Shown: one piece after another, positions 26,072 through 35,257 of the stretch
Position numbering within the stretch: the stretch's first letter is position 1
Layout: every line of letters starts with the position of its first letter
Source: Gallionella sp.
GTDB taxonomy: Bacteria > Pseudomonadota > Gammaproteobacteria > Burkholderiales > Gallionellaceae
NCBI GenBank assembly: GCA_028687575.1
Contig: JAQTZW010000008.1
Coordinates: forward strand, 1 to 64,000
Direction: 5' to 3'
DNA length: 64,000 nucleotides
The notes under the pieces: generated by a model
What the model saw: the letters and a program-made list of their open reading frames with translations, nothing else
Told to the model about the DNA's origin: nothing
Database searches by the model: none
Program-made: the position numbers and the translations under genes

Positions 26072-26281
26072 CGCGGAATTTTTGTCATACCCGCGCATAA
26101 CCAGCGACTTGCCCGCTTGCGGGCTTACCAACTAACGCTTGCACGGTTTCACCGTGCTTAGCGATAGCTAGGGTGGTTTCATCAGTCGAGTGGCTAGTAG
26201 TTTCATCAGGCGGGTATCCAGCCTGATGATTTAACTGGGTTCCCGCCTTCGCGGGAACGACGGAGCCGAATAAGTCAGTGC
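26070..26281. repeat. Two-hairpin inverted-repeat element, copy 2
   Basis: The core 26084-26262 is a near-identical copy of 23418-23596 in the same orientation. The right end CGAATAAGTCAGTGC (26267-26281) matches the family ends. The left end (AGCGCGGAATTTTTG) has drifted and starts within the pabB stop codon. With copy 1 it brackets the patatin-pabB block in direct orientation. Confidence 0.88.
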
Positions 26282-26309
26282 TTCCTTGTCTGGTACGGCG
26301 GGAGGACGG

Positions 26310-28415
26310 TCAGGGCGCGTTCTGTTCCCTGACGATGCGGCCCACTTCGGGGATCTTGCGCAGGCTGCGCATGATGCTGGCGAGATGATGGCGGTTGCTC
26401 ACTTCCAGCGTGAATCGCAACACGGTGTATTCGTCTTCGGCGGCAAAGCTGACGTTCTCGATATTGGATTCCGCATCGGCGATAGCGGCGGCGACCCTGG
26501 CCAGTACGCCGCGCTTGTTGGCGACCAGCAGTTTCAGATTGACCGCGAAGGTGCGTGTGATGTTCTTGTCCCATGCCACGTCCAGCCACTGCCCATTATT
26601 TCCCGGGTTGAGTGTGGAGCAGTCGTGGGTGTGGATAATCAAGCCCTTTCCGGGTTTAATCAAACCGATGATGATGTCTCCAGGAATGGGGTGGCAGCAG
26701 TTGGCGAATTGCACTGCCATGCCTTCCGTGCCCTGGATGGTTATCACCGACTTGCTCAGTGTTTCTGTGGGGGCTTCGCTGTTGCAGGCCAATTGGCGGG
26801 CGACCACCATGTTGAGGCGGCGACCCAGACCGATGTCGGCCAATATCTCCTGGCGTGACTTGATGCCGGTGTCGCGCAGCAGTTTTTCCCAGCAGCCTTC
26901 CTTGATGTCGGACGGATTGATGCTCATTGCCTGAAATGCCTGATTGAGCAGCCGTTCACCCAAGTGCGCCGATTCGCCCGACTGCATGTTCTTCAGGAAA
27001 TGGCGGATGTGGCTGCGCGCCTTGCTGGTCGAGACGTAGGACAGCCAGGCCGGGTTGGGCTTGGCGTGCGGCGCGGTGATGATCTCCACGCGGTCGCCAT
27101 TGCGCAGCACGCTGCGCAGCGGCATCAGCTCATGGTTGATCTTGACGGCGATACAGCGGTTACCGATGTCGGTATGCACGCTGTAGGCGAAATCCACCGC
27201 AGTCGCGCCCTTGGTCAGCGACAATATCTTGCCCTTGGGCGTGAATACGAACACCTCCGCCGGGAACAGGTCTACCTTCAGGTGCTCCAGGAATTCGGTC
27301 GAATTGCTGCTCTGGCTCAGACTTTCCAGCAGCTCGTGCAGCCACTTGTTGGTCTTTTTGTGCAGCTCGTTGATGGCGGTGTGGCGGTTCTTGTACAACC
27401 AATGGGAGGCAACCCCCGCCTCGGCGATTTTGTGCATCTCGTGGGTGCGAATCTGGATCTCGATGGGCGTGCCGAACGGGCCGAACAGCGTGGTGTGCAG
27501 CGACTGGTAGTCGTTCAGCTTGGGGATGGCGATGTAGTCCTTGAACTTGCCCGGTATCGGCTTGTACAGCCCGTGCAATGCGCCGAGCGCCAGATAGCAG
27601 GACGGGACGTCGTCCACCAGCACCCGGAAGCCGTAGATGTCCAGCACTTCCGAGAAGGCCAGCGACTTGCTCTGCATCTTTTTGTAGATGCTGTAGATGT
27701 TCTTTTCGCGGCCACTGACGTCGGCATTGACATGCTGTTCGGCGAGTCGCTGGCGGATGGTGTCCAGTATCTTGCCCAGCACCTCGCGGCGGTTGCCGCG
27801 TGCCACCCTGAGCGCCTTGGACAGCACGCCGTAGCGGTTCGGGTGCATGTACTTGAAGCCCAGTTCCTGCAACTCCAGATAGATGTCGTTCAGGCCGAGG
27901 CGGTTGGCGATGGGCGCGTAAATCTCCATCGTTTCGCGGGCGATGCGCTCACATTTGTCGTGGCGCATGGATTCCAGCGTGCGCATGTTGTGCAGCCGGT
28001 CGGCCAGCTTGATCAGGATGACGCGCACATCGCGTGCCATCGCCAGCAGCATCTTGCGGAAGTTCTCCGCCTGGGCATCTTCGCGGGTCTCGAACTGGAT
28101 CTTCTCCAGCTTGCTCAAGCCCTCGACCAGTGTGGCAACGGGATGGCCGAACTTTTCGGCAATCTGCTCGGCAGTAATCTCGGTGTCTTCGATGACATCG
28201 TGCAGCAACGCGGCGATGATGGACTGTGTATCGAGATGCAGCGGGGCGAGAATGCGCGCGACCGCAATCGGATGGGTGACGTAAGGGTCGCCGGACTGGC
28301 GGGTTTGGCCGTGATGCGCGACGCGACTAAACTCAATCGCCTCGCGCACGTGTTCCACATCCTGCGGCTTGAGATAGCTTGAGACTTCTTCTATCAGGAG
28401 TTCTGCGTCAGCCAT
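26310..28415 (-). CDS. spoT: Bifunctional (p)ppGpp synthetase/hydrolase
   Basis: The protein, 701 aa like E. coli SpoT, makes and degrades the stringent-response alarmone. The N-terminal HD hydrolase is visible (VTHPIAVARIL, LLHDVIEDT, KLADRLHNMRTL). The synthetase domain has YGFRVLV, KDYIAIPKLNDYQSLHT and EIQIRT. Next come a TGS domain near 390-450 (VFTPKGKILSLTKGATAVDFAY) and a C-terminal ACT domain near 625-700. Conserved hydrolase residues suggest both activities are kept. It follows yicC-gmk-rpoZ on the minus strand; the 94-bp gap after rpoZ could carry its own promoter. Confidence 0.95.
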   Translation of the reverse strand: MADAELLIEEVSSYLKPQDVEHVREAIEFSRVAHHGQTRQSGDPYVTHPIAVARILAPLHLDTQSIIAALLHDVIEDTEITAEQIAEKFGHPVATLVEGLSKLEKIQFETREDAQAENFRKMLLAMARDVRVILIKLADRLHNMRTLESMRHDKCERIARETMEIYAPIANRLGLNDIYLELQELGFKYMHPNRYGVLSKALRVARGNRREVLGKILDTIRQRLAEQHVNADVSGREKNIYSIYKKMQSKSLAFSEVLDIYGFRVLVDDVPSCYLALGALHGLYKPIPGKFKDYIAIPKLNDYQSLHTTLFGPFGTPIEIQIRTHEMHKIAEAGVASHWLYKNRHTAINELHKKTNKWLHELLESLSQSSNSTEFLEHLKVDLFPAEVFVFTPKGKILSLTKGATAVDFAYSVHTDIGNRCIAVKINHELMPLRSVLRNGDRVEIITAPHAKPNPAWLSYVSTSKARSHIRHFLKNMQSGESAHLGERLLNQAFQAMSINPSDIKEGCWEKLLRDTGIKSRQEILADIGLGRRLNMVVARQLACNSEAPTETLSKSVITIQGTEGMAVQFANCCHPIPGDIIIGLIKPGKGLIIHTHDCSTLNPGNNGQWLDVAWDKNITRTFAVNLKLLVANKRGVLARVAAAIADAESNIENVSFAAEDEYTVLRFTLEVSNRHHLASIMRSLRKIPEVGRIVREQNAP

Positions 28416-28509
28416 GAGGATGCTCCGTACAATTCTCCGGATTCAGTTTTATGACGTGCGGCAAGTTGTCGTTGCCACAATTGCCATGGTGAATCGGGAG
28501 CGATGCGGA

Positions 28510-28716
28510 TTAAGCCTGCCCCCGGTTGAGGATCTCGATGCCGACCTTGCCTTCGCTGATTTCGCGCAGTGCGACGACGGTGGGCTTGTCGCGGCTTTCG
28601 CTGACCAGGTTGGCCGCACCGTTGGCCAGTTGACGGGCGCGGTAGGCGGCGGCCAGTGTCAGTTCAAAACGGTTGGGGATATGGGTCAGACATTCTTCAA
28701 CGGTGATACGGGCCAT
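28510..28716 (-). CDS. rpoZ: RNA polymerase omega subunit
   Basis: Omega helps assemble RNA polymerase around the beta-prime subunit and forms part of a ppGpp site. The 68-residue sequence starts [19 protein letters not shown] and continues AAYRARQL, both diagnostic. It lies 3 bp after gmk and upstream of spoT, the conserved proteobacterial order. Confidence 0.97.
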   Translation of the reverse strand: MARITVEECLTHIPNRFELTLAAAYRARQLANGAANLVSESRDKPTVVALREISEGKVGIEILNRGQA

Positions 28717-28719
28717 GTT

Positions 28720-29337
28720 TTACTCCGGATTTTGTAATTGGTTGATCAGATTTTGGTGACGGGTCATTTGTCGCAGGCCGCGCAGTCTGGCTGCAAGCAC
28801 CACGGCATTCAGTTCCTGCAATGCCTCGTCCAAATTGTCGTTGATAATAACATAATCGAATTCGGCGACATGTGCGACATCGTCGCGCACGGCAGCCATA
28901 CGCCGGGCAATGACTTCGGCGCTGTCCTTGCCGCGCCCTTTCAGGCGCTGTTCCAGCGCTTCCAGCGAGGGCGGCAGGATGAAGATGGTGATGCAGTCCG
29001 GGAACAGGCGGCGCACCTGAGTGGCGCCCTGCCAGTCAATCTCCAGCAGAATATCGCGGTCCTTGGCATTCTCCTGATTGATCCAGGATTGCGACGTGCC
29101 ATAGAAATTGCCGTAAACCTCGGCGCTCTCCAGAAACTCTCCGGCCGTCGCCATTTCATGGAAGGTCTCACGGCTGACGAAATGGTAGGCAGCGCCGTTC
29201 ACTTCCCCGTCGCGCGGGGCGCGGGTGGTGTACGAAACCGACAGGTCTATCTGTGGGTTGTTGGCGAGCAGTGCATGCACCAGACTGGTTTTGCCTGCAC
29301 CGGATGGCGCACTGATGATGAATAGGCTTCCTGACAT
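28720..29337 (-). CDS. gmk: Guanylate kinase
   Basis: Gmk converts GMP to GDP with ATP. The 205-residue protein has the P-loop SAPSGAGKTSL near residue 10, SYTTRAPRDGEVNGAAYHFV for GMP binding, and the LLEIDWQGA segment. It follows yicC with a 3-bp gap and precedes rpoZ with a 3-bp gap, so the three are almost certainly one transcript. Confidence 0.97.
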   Translation of the reverse strand: MSGSLFIISAPSGAGKTSLVHALLANNPQIDLSVSYTTRAPRDGEVNGAAYHFVSRETFHEMATAGEFLESAEVYGNFYGTSQSWINQENAKDRDILLEIDWQGATQVRRLFPDCITIFILPPSLEALEQRLKGRGKDSAEVIARRMAAVRDDVAHVAEFDYVIINDNLDEALQELNAVVLAARLRGLRQMTRHQNLINQLQNPE

Positions 29338-29340
29338 GAT

Positions 29341-30204
29341 TTACTCCAAGTTCTGAATCTGTTCCCGCATCTGTTCGATGAGGATCTTCATTTCCATCGC
29401 GCTGCGCGACACTTCGGCATCCACTGATTTCGAGCCCAGCGTGTTGGCTTCGCGGTTCAGCTCCTGCATCAGGAAATCCAGCCGCTTGCCGACCGCGCCG
29501 CCTTTGCCGAGTATGCGGCGCATCTCGCTCAGGTGGCTTTCGAGTCGCGATAGTTCTTCATCCACGTCTATCTTGCTGGCGAATAGCGTGATTTCCTGCC
29601 GCACACGCTCGTCTTCCGCGCCTTGCAGCGCTTCGCGCAGGCGTGCGGTCAATTTCTGTTCGTAGTTGGCAATTGCGGCGGGAATGTGCGGCATCACATC
29701 AAGGCGCAGCGCCTCGATCTTCTCCAGTCTTTGCAACAGGAAATCTTTCAGTTTCTCGCCTTCCCGACCACGCGAGGCAGAGAATTCCTGCAACGCGTCC
29801 TGCAACAGTGTCAGCAGGGTATCGCGCAGTTCGTCGGATGAGGCAGTGGGGGTCTCCAGCACACCCTTCCAGCTCAACACCTCGGCGACGCTCAGTGGGC
29901 GTGCATCGGGCAGGATGGCCTGTACTTCGATATTCCAGTCGGCCAGTTGGCTGAGTAGTTGGCGGTTCAGGCTGGCACTGGCCTGTGCGCCGCGCGCCGT
30001 GAAATTGATGCGGCACTCGACCTTGCCGCGCTGTAATTGCGTGGTGATTTGCTCGCGCAGCGCGGTCTCGAAACAGCGCAATTCGTCCGGCATACGCAAC
30101 TGGATGTCCAGATAGCGGTGGTTGACGGCGCGCAGTTCCAGCGACAGGCTGCCTGACTCTATGTCGGCGCTGGTATTGGCATAACCGGTCATGCTCAGGA
30201 TCAT
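29341..30204 (-). CDS. yicC: YicC-family endoribonuclease
   Basis: The 287-residue protein begins MILSMTGYANTSAD and ends with the conserved EMKILIEQMREQIQNLE. It also has VNHRYLDIQLRMP and KRLDFLMQELNREANTLGSK, all hallmarks of YicC. The family has been reported to be a ribonuclease. It heads the yicC-gmk-rpoZ cluster and is divergent from the PP2C gene with 71 bp between. Confidence 0.93.
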   Translation of the reverse strand: MILSMTGYANTSADIESGSLSLELRAVNHRYLDIQLRMPDELRCFETALREQITTQLQRGKVECRINFTARGAQASASLNRQLLSQLADWNIEVQAILPDARPLSVAEVLSWKGVLETPTASSDELRDTLLTLLQDALQEFSASRGREGEKLKDFLLQRLEKIEALRLDVMPHIPAAIANYEQKLTARLREALQGAEDERVRQEITLFASKIDVDEELSRLESHLSEMRRILGKGGAVGKRLDFLMQELNREANTLGSKSVDAEVSRSAMEMKILIEQMREQIQNLE

Positions 30205-30275
30205 GTGGTGACTTTCCGATAAATGGTATGAAAAATGCTGTGCGCAGGGCGCGCATTATATTACGATTGCGCCCT

Positions 30276-31061
30276 ATGAATTTCTCAATACATCAGGCCA
30301 GCCACATCGGCAACCGAAAATACAATCAGGATCGGGTCGCATACGCATACAACAACGATGCGCTGCTACTGGTGTTGGCGGACGGGATGGGAGGCCACCT
30401 GCATGGTGAAGTGGCGGCATCCATCGTGATGGACACTTTCGTCGAAGCCTTTTCGCTACTACCGGAAATCTCCGAGCCTATGGTGTTTCTGTCCGACACC
30501 ATGCTGTGCGCCCACCAACGCATCATGAGTCTGCCGCACCATGAGGAAGGTCAGTTCCCCGGCACCACCTGTGTGGCCGCACTGGTGCAGGGCGGGCGGA
30601 TCTACTGGGGGCATGCCGGGGATTCTCGACTGTATCTGTTGCGCAAAGGGCAGATGGTGCTGCGGACGCTGGATCATTCCATCGTGCAGAGTTGGTTGGA
30701 CATGGGAGTGATAGACGAGGAAGAGGCGCGCAACCATCCCAAGCGCAACCAGATCACCAACTGTCTGGGCGGGGTGGAGAATCTGTTCTCCATGGAAGCC
30801 GGCGCATCCGCCGAATTGCAGCGTGGTGACGTGGTGATGATGTGCAGCGACGGACTGTTCGCACCTTTCCTCGACAAAGAGGTGGCATCCATGTTTCAGG
30901 ATACCCCTGTCTCCAGCGCGCTGGACAGGCTGATCGCCGGTGCGCTGACTCGCGAACGGGGGCGCTCGGACAATGTCACCGGCATCGCGATGGGTTGGGA
31001 ATTCGGCGAAATCGTGCAGTGCAACGGCAAAACCGTCAGCCGCATCCTTGAAATCAACTAG
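30276..31061 (+). CDS. PP2C-family serine/threonine protein phosphatase
   Basis: A 261-residue cytosolic metal-dependent phosphatase. Motifs include GNRKYNQDR, LADGMGGH, GDSRLYLLR and the C-terminal RSDNVT. Together these give the usual aspartate set for two manganese or magnesium ions. ATG 30276 starts at MNFSIHQASHIG, the standard N-terminus; an upstream ATG at 30228 would add 16 basic residues. It precedes rph-rdgB-hemW. The partner kinase often found beside it in betaproteobacteria is not in the window. Confidence 0.88.
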   Translation: MNFSIHQASHIGNRKYNQDRVAYAYNNDALLLVLADGMGGHLHGEVAASIVMDTFVEAFSLLPEISEPMVFLSDTMLCAHQRIMSLPHHEEGQFPGTTCVAALVQGGRIYWGHAGDSRLYLLRKGQMVLRTLDHSIVQSWLDMGVIDEEEARNHPKRNQITNCLGGVENLFSMEAGASAELQRGDVVMMCSDGLFAPFLDKEVASMFQDTPVSSALDRLIAGALTRERGRSDNVTGIAMGWEFGEIVQCNGKTVSRILEIN

Positions 31062-31091
31062 GTTTTCCCATTATTCACTACCCAATAAAAC

Positions 31092-31808
31092 ATGCGTCCA
31101 AGTTCAAGAACCCCGAATCAACTCCGTAATATCCGCATCACTCGCCAGTACACCAAACACGCCGAAGGCTCGGTGCTGATCGAGTGCGGCGACACCAAGG
31201 TCATTTGCACCGCCAGCGTCGAAGAGCGCGTGCCGCCGCACAAGAAAGGCAGCGGCGAGGGCTGGGTCACGGCGGAATACGGCATGTTGCCGCGCTCCAC
31301 CGGCAGCCGCATGCAGCGCGAAGCCGCCAAGGGCAAACAGGCCGGGCGCACTCAGGAGATCCAGCGGCTGATAGGCCGCAGCCTGCGCGCCGTGGTGGAT
31401 TTGGCCAAACTCGGCGAACGCACCATCACGCTGGATTGCGACGTGATCCAGGCCGATGGCGGCACACGCACCGCCAGCATCACCGGCGCTTATGTCGCCT
31501 TGCACGACGCGGTCAGCAGTCTGATGGCAAAGGGGCTGATCGCAGCAAGCCCTTTGCGTGATTCGGTCGCCGCGATCTCGGTGGGCATCTACCAGGGCAC
31601 GCCGGTGCTCGATCTCGATTATCTGGAAGACTCCGCCTGCGACACCGACATGAACGTGGTGATGCTGGGCAACGGTCACTTCGTCGAGGTGCAGGGCACC
31701 GCCGAAGGGCATGCCTTCACCCGCGCCGAGATGGACGAGTTGCTGGAGTTGGCCGCATCCGGCATCGCCGAACTGACCGCACTGCAACAGGCCGCACTGG
31801 CCGCCTGA
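31092..31808 (+). CDS. rph: Ribonuclease PH
   Basis: RNase PH is a phosphate-dependent 3' to 5' exoribonuclease that trims tRNA precursors. The 238-residue protein starts [14 protein letters not shown] and has [34 protein letters not shown], the phosphate-binding GGTRTASI and DLDYLEDS. All expected core residues are present. It sits 30 bp after the PP2C gene and 50 bp before rdgB. Confidence 0.97.
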   Translation: MRPSSRTPNQLRNIRITRQYTKHAEGSVLIECGDTKVICTASVEERVPPHKKGSGEGWVTAEYGMLPRSTGSRMQREAAKGKQAGRTQEIQRLIGRSLRAVVDLAKLGERTITLDCDVIQADGGTRTASITGAYVALHDAVSSLMAKGLIAASPLRDSVAAISVGIYQGTPVLDLDYLEDSACDTDMNVVMLGNGHFVEVQGTAEGHAFTRAEMDELLELAASGIAELTALQQAALAA

Positions 31809-31858
31809 AAACCGGCTTCTGCTGCCGCACAAGGCGCAGGAATCAGGGAGAGTCAATC

Positions 31859-32446
31859 ATGAAGAAACTTGTCATCGCTTCCAATAATCCCGGCAAATTG
31901 CGCGAATTCGAGCATATGCTGGCGCCGCTCGGCATCGAAGTCGTCACCCAGTCGCAGCTAGGCATCTCCGAGGCTGAAGAGCCGCATATCACCTTCGTCG
32001 AGAATGCCATCGCCAAGGCGCGCCACGTCAGCAAAATGAGCGGCCTGCCGGCGCTGGCCGACGATTCCGGCATCTGCGTCCATGCGCTGAACGGTATGCC
32101 GGGCGTAATTTCGGCGCGCTTTTCCGGTTTGCCGAAGTCCGATTCACGCAACAACCGCGCGCTGCTGGAGGCGATGAAGGACAAGACCGATCGCCGCGCG
32201 CATTACTACTGCGTGCTGGTGCTGATGAATTGGGCGGGCGACCCGCAGCCCATCATCTGCGAGGGCGAATGGCACGGCGAGATCGCCCGCGAGGAGCGCG
32301 GCGACGGCGGTTTCGGCTACGACCCGATGTTCTGGTTACCGGAACTCGGCAAGATGAGCTCCGAACTGACGCACGACGAAAAACACGCCATCAGCCACCG
32401 CGGGCAAGCGATGAAGGTGTTGCTGGAGCGGCTCAAGTTGGGCTGA
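31859..32446 (+). CDS. rdgB: XTP/dITP diphosphatase
   Basis: RdgB hydrolyses non-canonical purine nucleotides such as dITP and XTP and keeps them out of DNA. The 195-residue protein has the N-terminal IASNNPGKLREF, ADDSGICV, GVISARFSG and FGYDPMFWLPE. SHRGQA at the end is also typical. GGGAGA lies upstream of the ATG. A long inverted repeat separates it from hemW. Confidence 0.96.
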   Translation: MKKLVIASNNPGKLREFEHMLAPLGIEVVTQSQLGISEAEEPHITFVENAIAKARHVSKMSGLPALADDSGICVHALNGMPGVISARFSGLPKSDSRNNRALLEAMKDKTDRRAHYYCVLVLMNWAGDPQPIICEGEWHGEIAREERGDGGFGYDPMFWLPELGKMSSELTHDEKHAISHRGQAMKVLLERLKLG

Positions 32447-32483
32447 CGTTTACAGCCTGTTTACAACTGAATGTGAAAATCTG

Positions 32484-32590
32484 TTCACGCGGAGGCGCGG
32501 AGTTCGCGGAGAAATCAGAAAACCTGACGCAAACAACGACAGATTATTGTTACATCGGTTTTTCTCCGCGCCTCCGCGTCTCCGCGTGAA
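32484..32590. repeat. Inverted repeat between rdgB and hemW
   Basis: Left arm 32484-32514 starts TTCACGCGGAGGCGCGGAG and right arm 32561-32590 ends CGCGTCTCCGCGTGAA. They pair over about 30 bases with a few mismatches and one gap, enclosing a 46-base AT-richer loop. It is not followed by a T-run and looks like a dispersed repeat of the CGCGGAG type rather than a terminator. Confidence 0.75.
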
Positions 32591-32604
32591 ACCAGCCCAA
32601 GTGA

Positions 32605-33864
32605 ATGAGCAAAACAACCATGACAGAGTCAGTTCATTTGTTGCGTCCCATCGGGATTAAGTCGCAGGTCGTCAATTTTCAGGCGCTGCCGCCGCTGGCG
32701 CTGTACATCCATATCCCGTGGTGCGTGAGGAAATGCCCGTACTGCGATTTCAATTCGCATGAAGTTAAATCCGCCTCTCCCTTGCGGGGAGAGGGCAGGG
32801 GTGAGGGTGGACTCTCGGAGTCCTTGGAGCAGCAATATGTCGCCGCACTCACCCGCGATCTGGAGATGGCGCTGCCGCAGATATGGGGGCGCAAGGTGTA
32901 CAGCGTATTCATCGGCGGCGGCACGCCCAGCCTGTTGTCGGGCTACGCGCTGGGCGAGATATTGCGGCAGGTGAAGATGCTGTTGCCGCTGACGCTGAAC
33001 GCCGAGATCACGCTGGAGGCCAACCCCGGCACGGTGGAGGCGGACAAGTTCGCCGCGTTCGCCGATGCGGGTGTCAACCGCCTGTCGCTGGGCATCCAGA
33101 GCTTCAACGACGCGCATCTCAAGGCGCTGGGGCGCATCCATTCGGCGGAAGAAGCGCGGGCGGCCATCAAGATCGCCCGGCAGCATTTCGACAACATCAA
33201 CCTCGATCTGATGTACGCGCTGCCCGGCCAGACGCTGGACGAGGCGTTGCAGGACATCCGCGCCGCGCTGGCATTCGCGCCGCAACACCTGTCCGCTTAC
33301 CACCTGACGCTGGAGCCGAACACGCTGTTCCATCACGATCCGCCGCAATTGCCCGACGACGATGCCAGCGCCGACATGCAGCAGGCCATCGAAGCCCTGC
33401 TGGCAGAACATGGCTACCAGCATTACGAGACTTCCGCGTTCGCGCAACCGGCACGGCGCGCCAAACACAACCTCAACTACTGGCAGTTCGGCGACTATCT
33501 GGGCATCGGCGCGGGCGCGCACAGCAAGTTGAGTTTTCCCGACAAGATCATCCGTCAGGCGCGCTACAAGCAGCCGCAGGCCTACATCCAGCAGGTGGCG
33601 GCGGGCGCGCCTGTGCAGACCGAGAACGCCGTGACCCGCGCCGAGCTGCCGTTCGAGTTCATGATGAATGCGCTGCGCCTGAACGAGGGCTTCGAGGCTG
33701 CACTGTTCACCGAGCGCACCAGCCTGCCGCTGCTGGCCATCCAGCGCGAGTTGCTGGTCGCCGAGAAGCGCGGCCTGCTGACCCGCGATCACCAGCGCAT
33801 CGCCCCTACACCGCAGGGGCGGCGCTTTCTGAACGACTTGCTGGAGATATTCCTCGCGGACTAG
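32605..33864 (+). CDS. hemW: Radical SAM heme chaperone HemW
   Basis: HemW binds heme and a radical-SAM iron-sulfur cluster and is thought to deliver heme to respiratory proteins. The cluster motif CVRKCPYC is near residues 40-47. FIGGGTPSLLS, GVNRLSLGIQSFND and LMYALPGQT follow. The 419-residue length includes about 18 extra residues (SASPLRGEGRGEGGLSESLE, near 56-75) directly after CDFNSHEVK. These residues come from a repeat element inserted in frame. The N-terminus is uncertain: ATG 32605 is used and ATG 32620 is an alternative; neither has a strong binding site. Confidence 0.92.
   Translation: MSKTTMTESVHLLRPIGIKSQVVNFQALPPLALYIHIPWCVRKCPYCDFNSHEVKSASPLRGEGRGEGGLSESLEQQYVAALTRDLEMALPQIWGRKVYSVFIGGGTPSLLSGYALGEILRQVKMLLPLTLNAEITLEANPGTVEADKFAAFADAGVNRLSLGIQSFNDAHLKALGRIHSAEEARAAIKIARQHFDNINLDLMYALPGQTLDEALQDIRAALAFAPQHLSAYHLTLEPNTLFHHDPPQLPDDDASADMQQAIEALLAEHGYQHYETSAFAQPARRAKHNLNYWQFGDYLGIGAGAHSKLSFPDKIIRQARYKQPQAYIQQVAAGAPVQTENAVTRAELPFEFMMNALRLNEGFEAALFTERTSLPLLAIQRELLVAEKRGLLTRDHQRIAPTPQGRRFLNDLLEIFLAD
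32768..32815. repeat. GC-rich repeat inserted in frame in hemW
   Basis: The bases CCTCTCCCTTGCGGGGAGAG form a near-perfect hairpin followed by GGCAGGGGTGAGGG. The same CCCTCACCCCTGCCCCCTCC sequence occurs in reverse in metG near 46000. The reading frame stays open through it. Confidence 0.85.
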
Positions 33865-33957
33865 CGGGTCGTACCGTTCGCCCATCGCATGGAATGATCC
33901 GCGACTGGCAGGCGGAGTGAGAAGGGATGCCGCGAAGGTGAGTCTCTCCCTGAGCTA

Positions 33958-34449
33958 TCAGGCTTTGCGTTTTTTGCCGGGCGGGAGGTGTTTTCTGCCC
34001 AAATCCAGGTCCTTCTTGGAGATCCAGACGGGCTTGGGTTTCGGTTTGGCGGACAGCATGCTTTTTTCCGAACTGGCTTTTCTTGCTGCCCGAGTCGCAG
34101 CGACCAGCAGTTCCGGGCTGATGCGGATGCAGGGATGCTCCCCTTTGCACGGGTATTTGGCCAGTTGCTCCATGATGCGCGCCAGCTTTTTGTCGTTGTC
34201 ATCGTTCTTGCGCAGGCTTACCAGCATTTGTTGCGCCTCTGCCGGCAGCGCATAGCCGCCGTCCATCTCGATGATCAGACCGCAGGCCGATAGTCGTGCG
34301 TATGCATCGGATAACGTGGGCGCGCCGGGTATCGTGCCTTGCGTCAGTGAGATTGCGGTTGCGATTTCGACCAGGTCGGCAGGCCGACGCTTCGCCGCCA
34401 GGGACAGGGATAACAACAGCATGGCATCAACATTGTGAACGGGGTGCAT
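33958..34449 (-). CDS. Hypothetical protein, possible winged-helix regulator with basic tail
   Basis: A 163-residue protein I do not recognise with certainty. Residues about 5-75 (AMLLLSLSLAAKRRPADLVEIA, then LSDAYARLSACGLI) look like a winged helix with a recognition helix and wing. The C-terminal 50 residues are strongly basic (KASSEKSMLSAKPKPKPVW, then PPGKKRKA) and likely disordered or nucleic-acid binding. It lies alone between hemW (convergent) and trmB (same strand, 103 bp away). A role as a regulator is inference. Confidence 0.6.
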   Translation of the reverse strand: MHPVHNVDAMLLLSLSLAAKRRPADLVEIATAISLTQGTIPGAPTLSDAYARLSACGLIIEMDGGYALPAEAQQMLVSLRKNDDNDKKLARIMEQLAKYPCKGEHPCIRISPELLVAATRAARKASSEKSMLSAKPKPKPVWISKKDLDLGRKHLPPGKKRKA

Positions 34450-34552
34450 CGTAAACCTTTATGCGTAACGTCCGGATTGGACGGGTTGGCGACAGTGTAA
34501 CGGAATGCGGCGGGGCAAGGGAAAAGCCCGCCGCCAGGGCGAAGTTGCTGCG

Positions 34553-35251
34553 TTATTTCCTGCGGAACACTAAATCCCATACGCCATGCCCCAGATTGAG
34601 GCCGCGCTTTTCAAACTTGGTCAGCGGGCGGTAGTCGGGGCGGGGCGCGTAGTCGGCGGCGGTGTTGGCAAGCAGCGGCTCGTCGCTCAATACCTGTAAC
34701 ACTTGTTCGGCGTAGTCCTGCCAGTCGGTGGCGACGTGGATGTAGCCGGCGGATTTTAGCTTGGGCATCAGCTTGGCGATGAATGGCGACTGGATCAGGC
34801 GGCGTTTGTTGTGGCGCGCCTTGTGCCAGGGGTCGGGGAAGAAAATATGCACGCCATCGAGCGCGCCGTCGGCGATCATGTCGCGCAGCACTTCCACCGC
34901 GTCGTGCTGGATGACGCGGATGTTGGTCAGCGCCATCTCGTCTATCAGTTTGTACAGGTTGCCCACGCCGGGGGTATGCACTTCCAGGCACAGGTAGTCG
35001 TTCTCCGGGTGCGCAGCGGCAATTGCGGCGGTGCTGTCGCCCATGCCGAAGCCTATCTCCAGAATCTTCGGCGCGCTGCGGCCAAATGCGGCATCCAGAT
35101 CCAGTGGCGCGGCTGTGTAGGGGATGCCGAAGCGCGGGCCTACCGTGTCCACCGCGCGCTGCTGGGCGACGGTGACGCGGCCTTGCCGCAGCACGAAGCT
35201 GCGGATGTGGCGGTGTTTCAGGTCTTCGGTCATGGCGGTTTCTTCAGTCAT
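34553..35251 (-). CDS. trmB: tRNA (guanine46-N7)-methyltransferase
   Basis: TrmB methylates G46 in the tRNA variable loop using S-adenosylmethionine. The 232-residue protein has the SAM motif [11 protein letters not shown] and the family signature [15 protein letters not shown]. The start is ambiguous because two ATGs, 35251 and 35233, sit in an 18-bp tandem duplication (CATGGCGGTTT twice). The first gives [12 protein letters not shown]. It begins 6 bp after thiG, so it is probably part of a thiS-thiG-trmB transcript. Confidence 0.95.
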   Translation of the reverse strand: MTEETAMTEDLKHRHIRSFVLRQGRVTVAQQRAVDTVGPRFGIPYTAAPLDLDAAFGRSAPKILEIGFGMGDSTAAIAAAHPENDYLCLEVHTPGVGNLYKLIDEMALTNIRVIQHDAVEVLRDMIADGALDGVHIFFPDPWHKARHNKRRLIQSPFIAKLMPKLKSAGYIHVATDWQDYAEQVLQVLSDEPLLANTAADYAPRPDYRPLTKFEKRGLNLGHGVWDLVFRRK

Positions 35252-35257
35252 GGCGGT

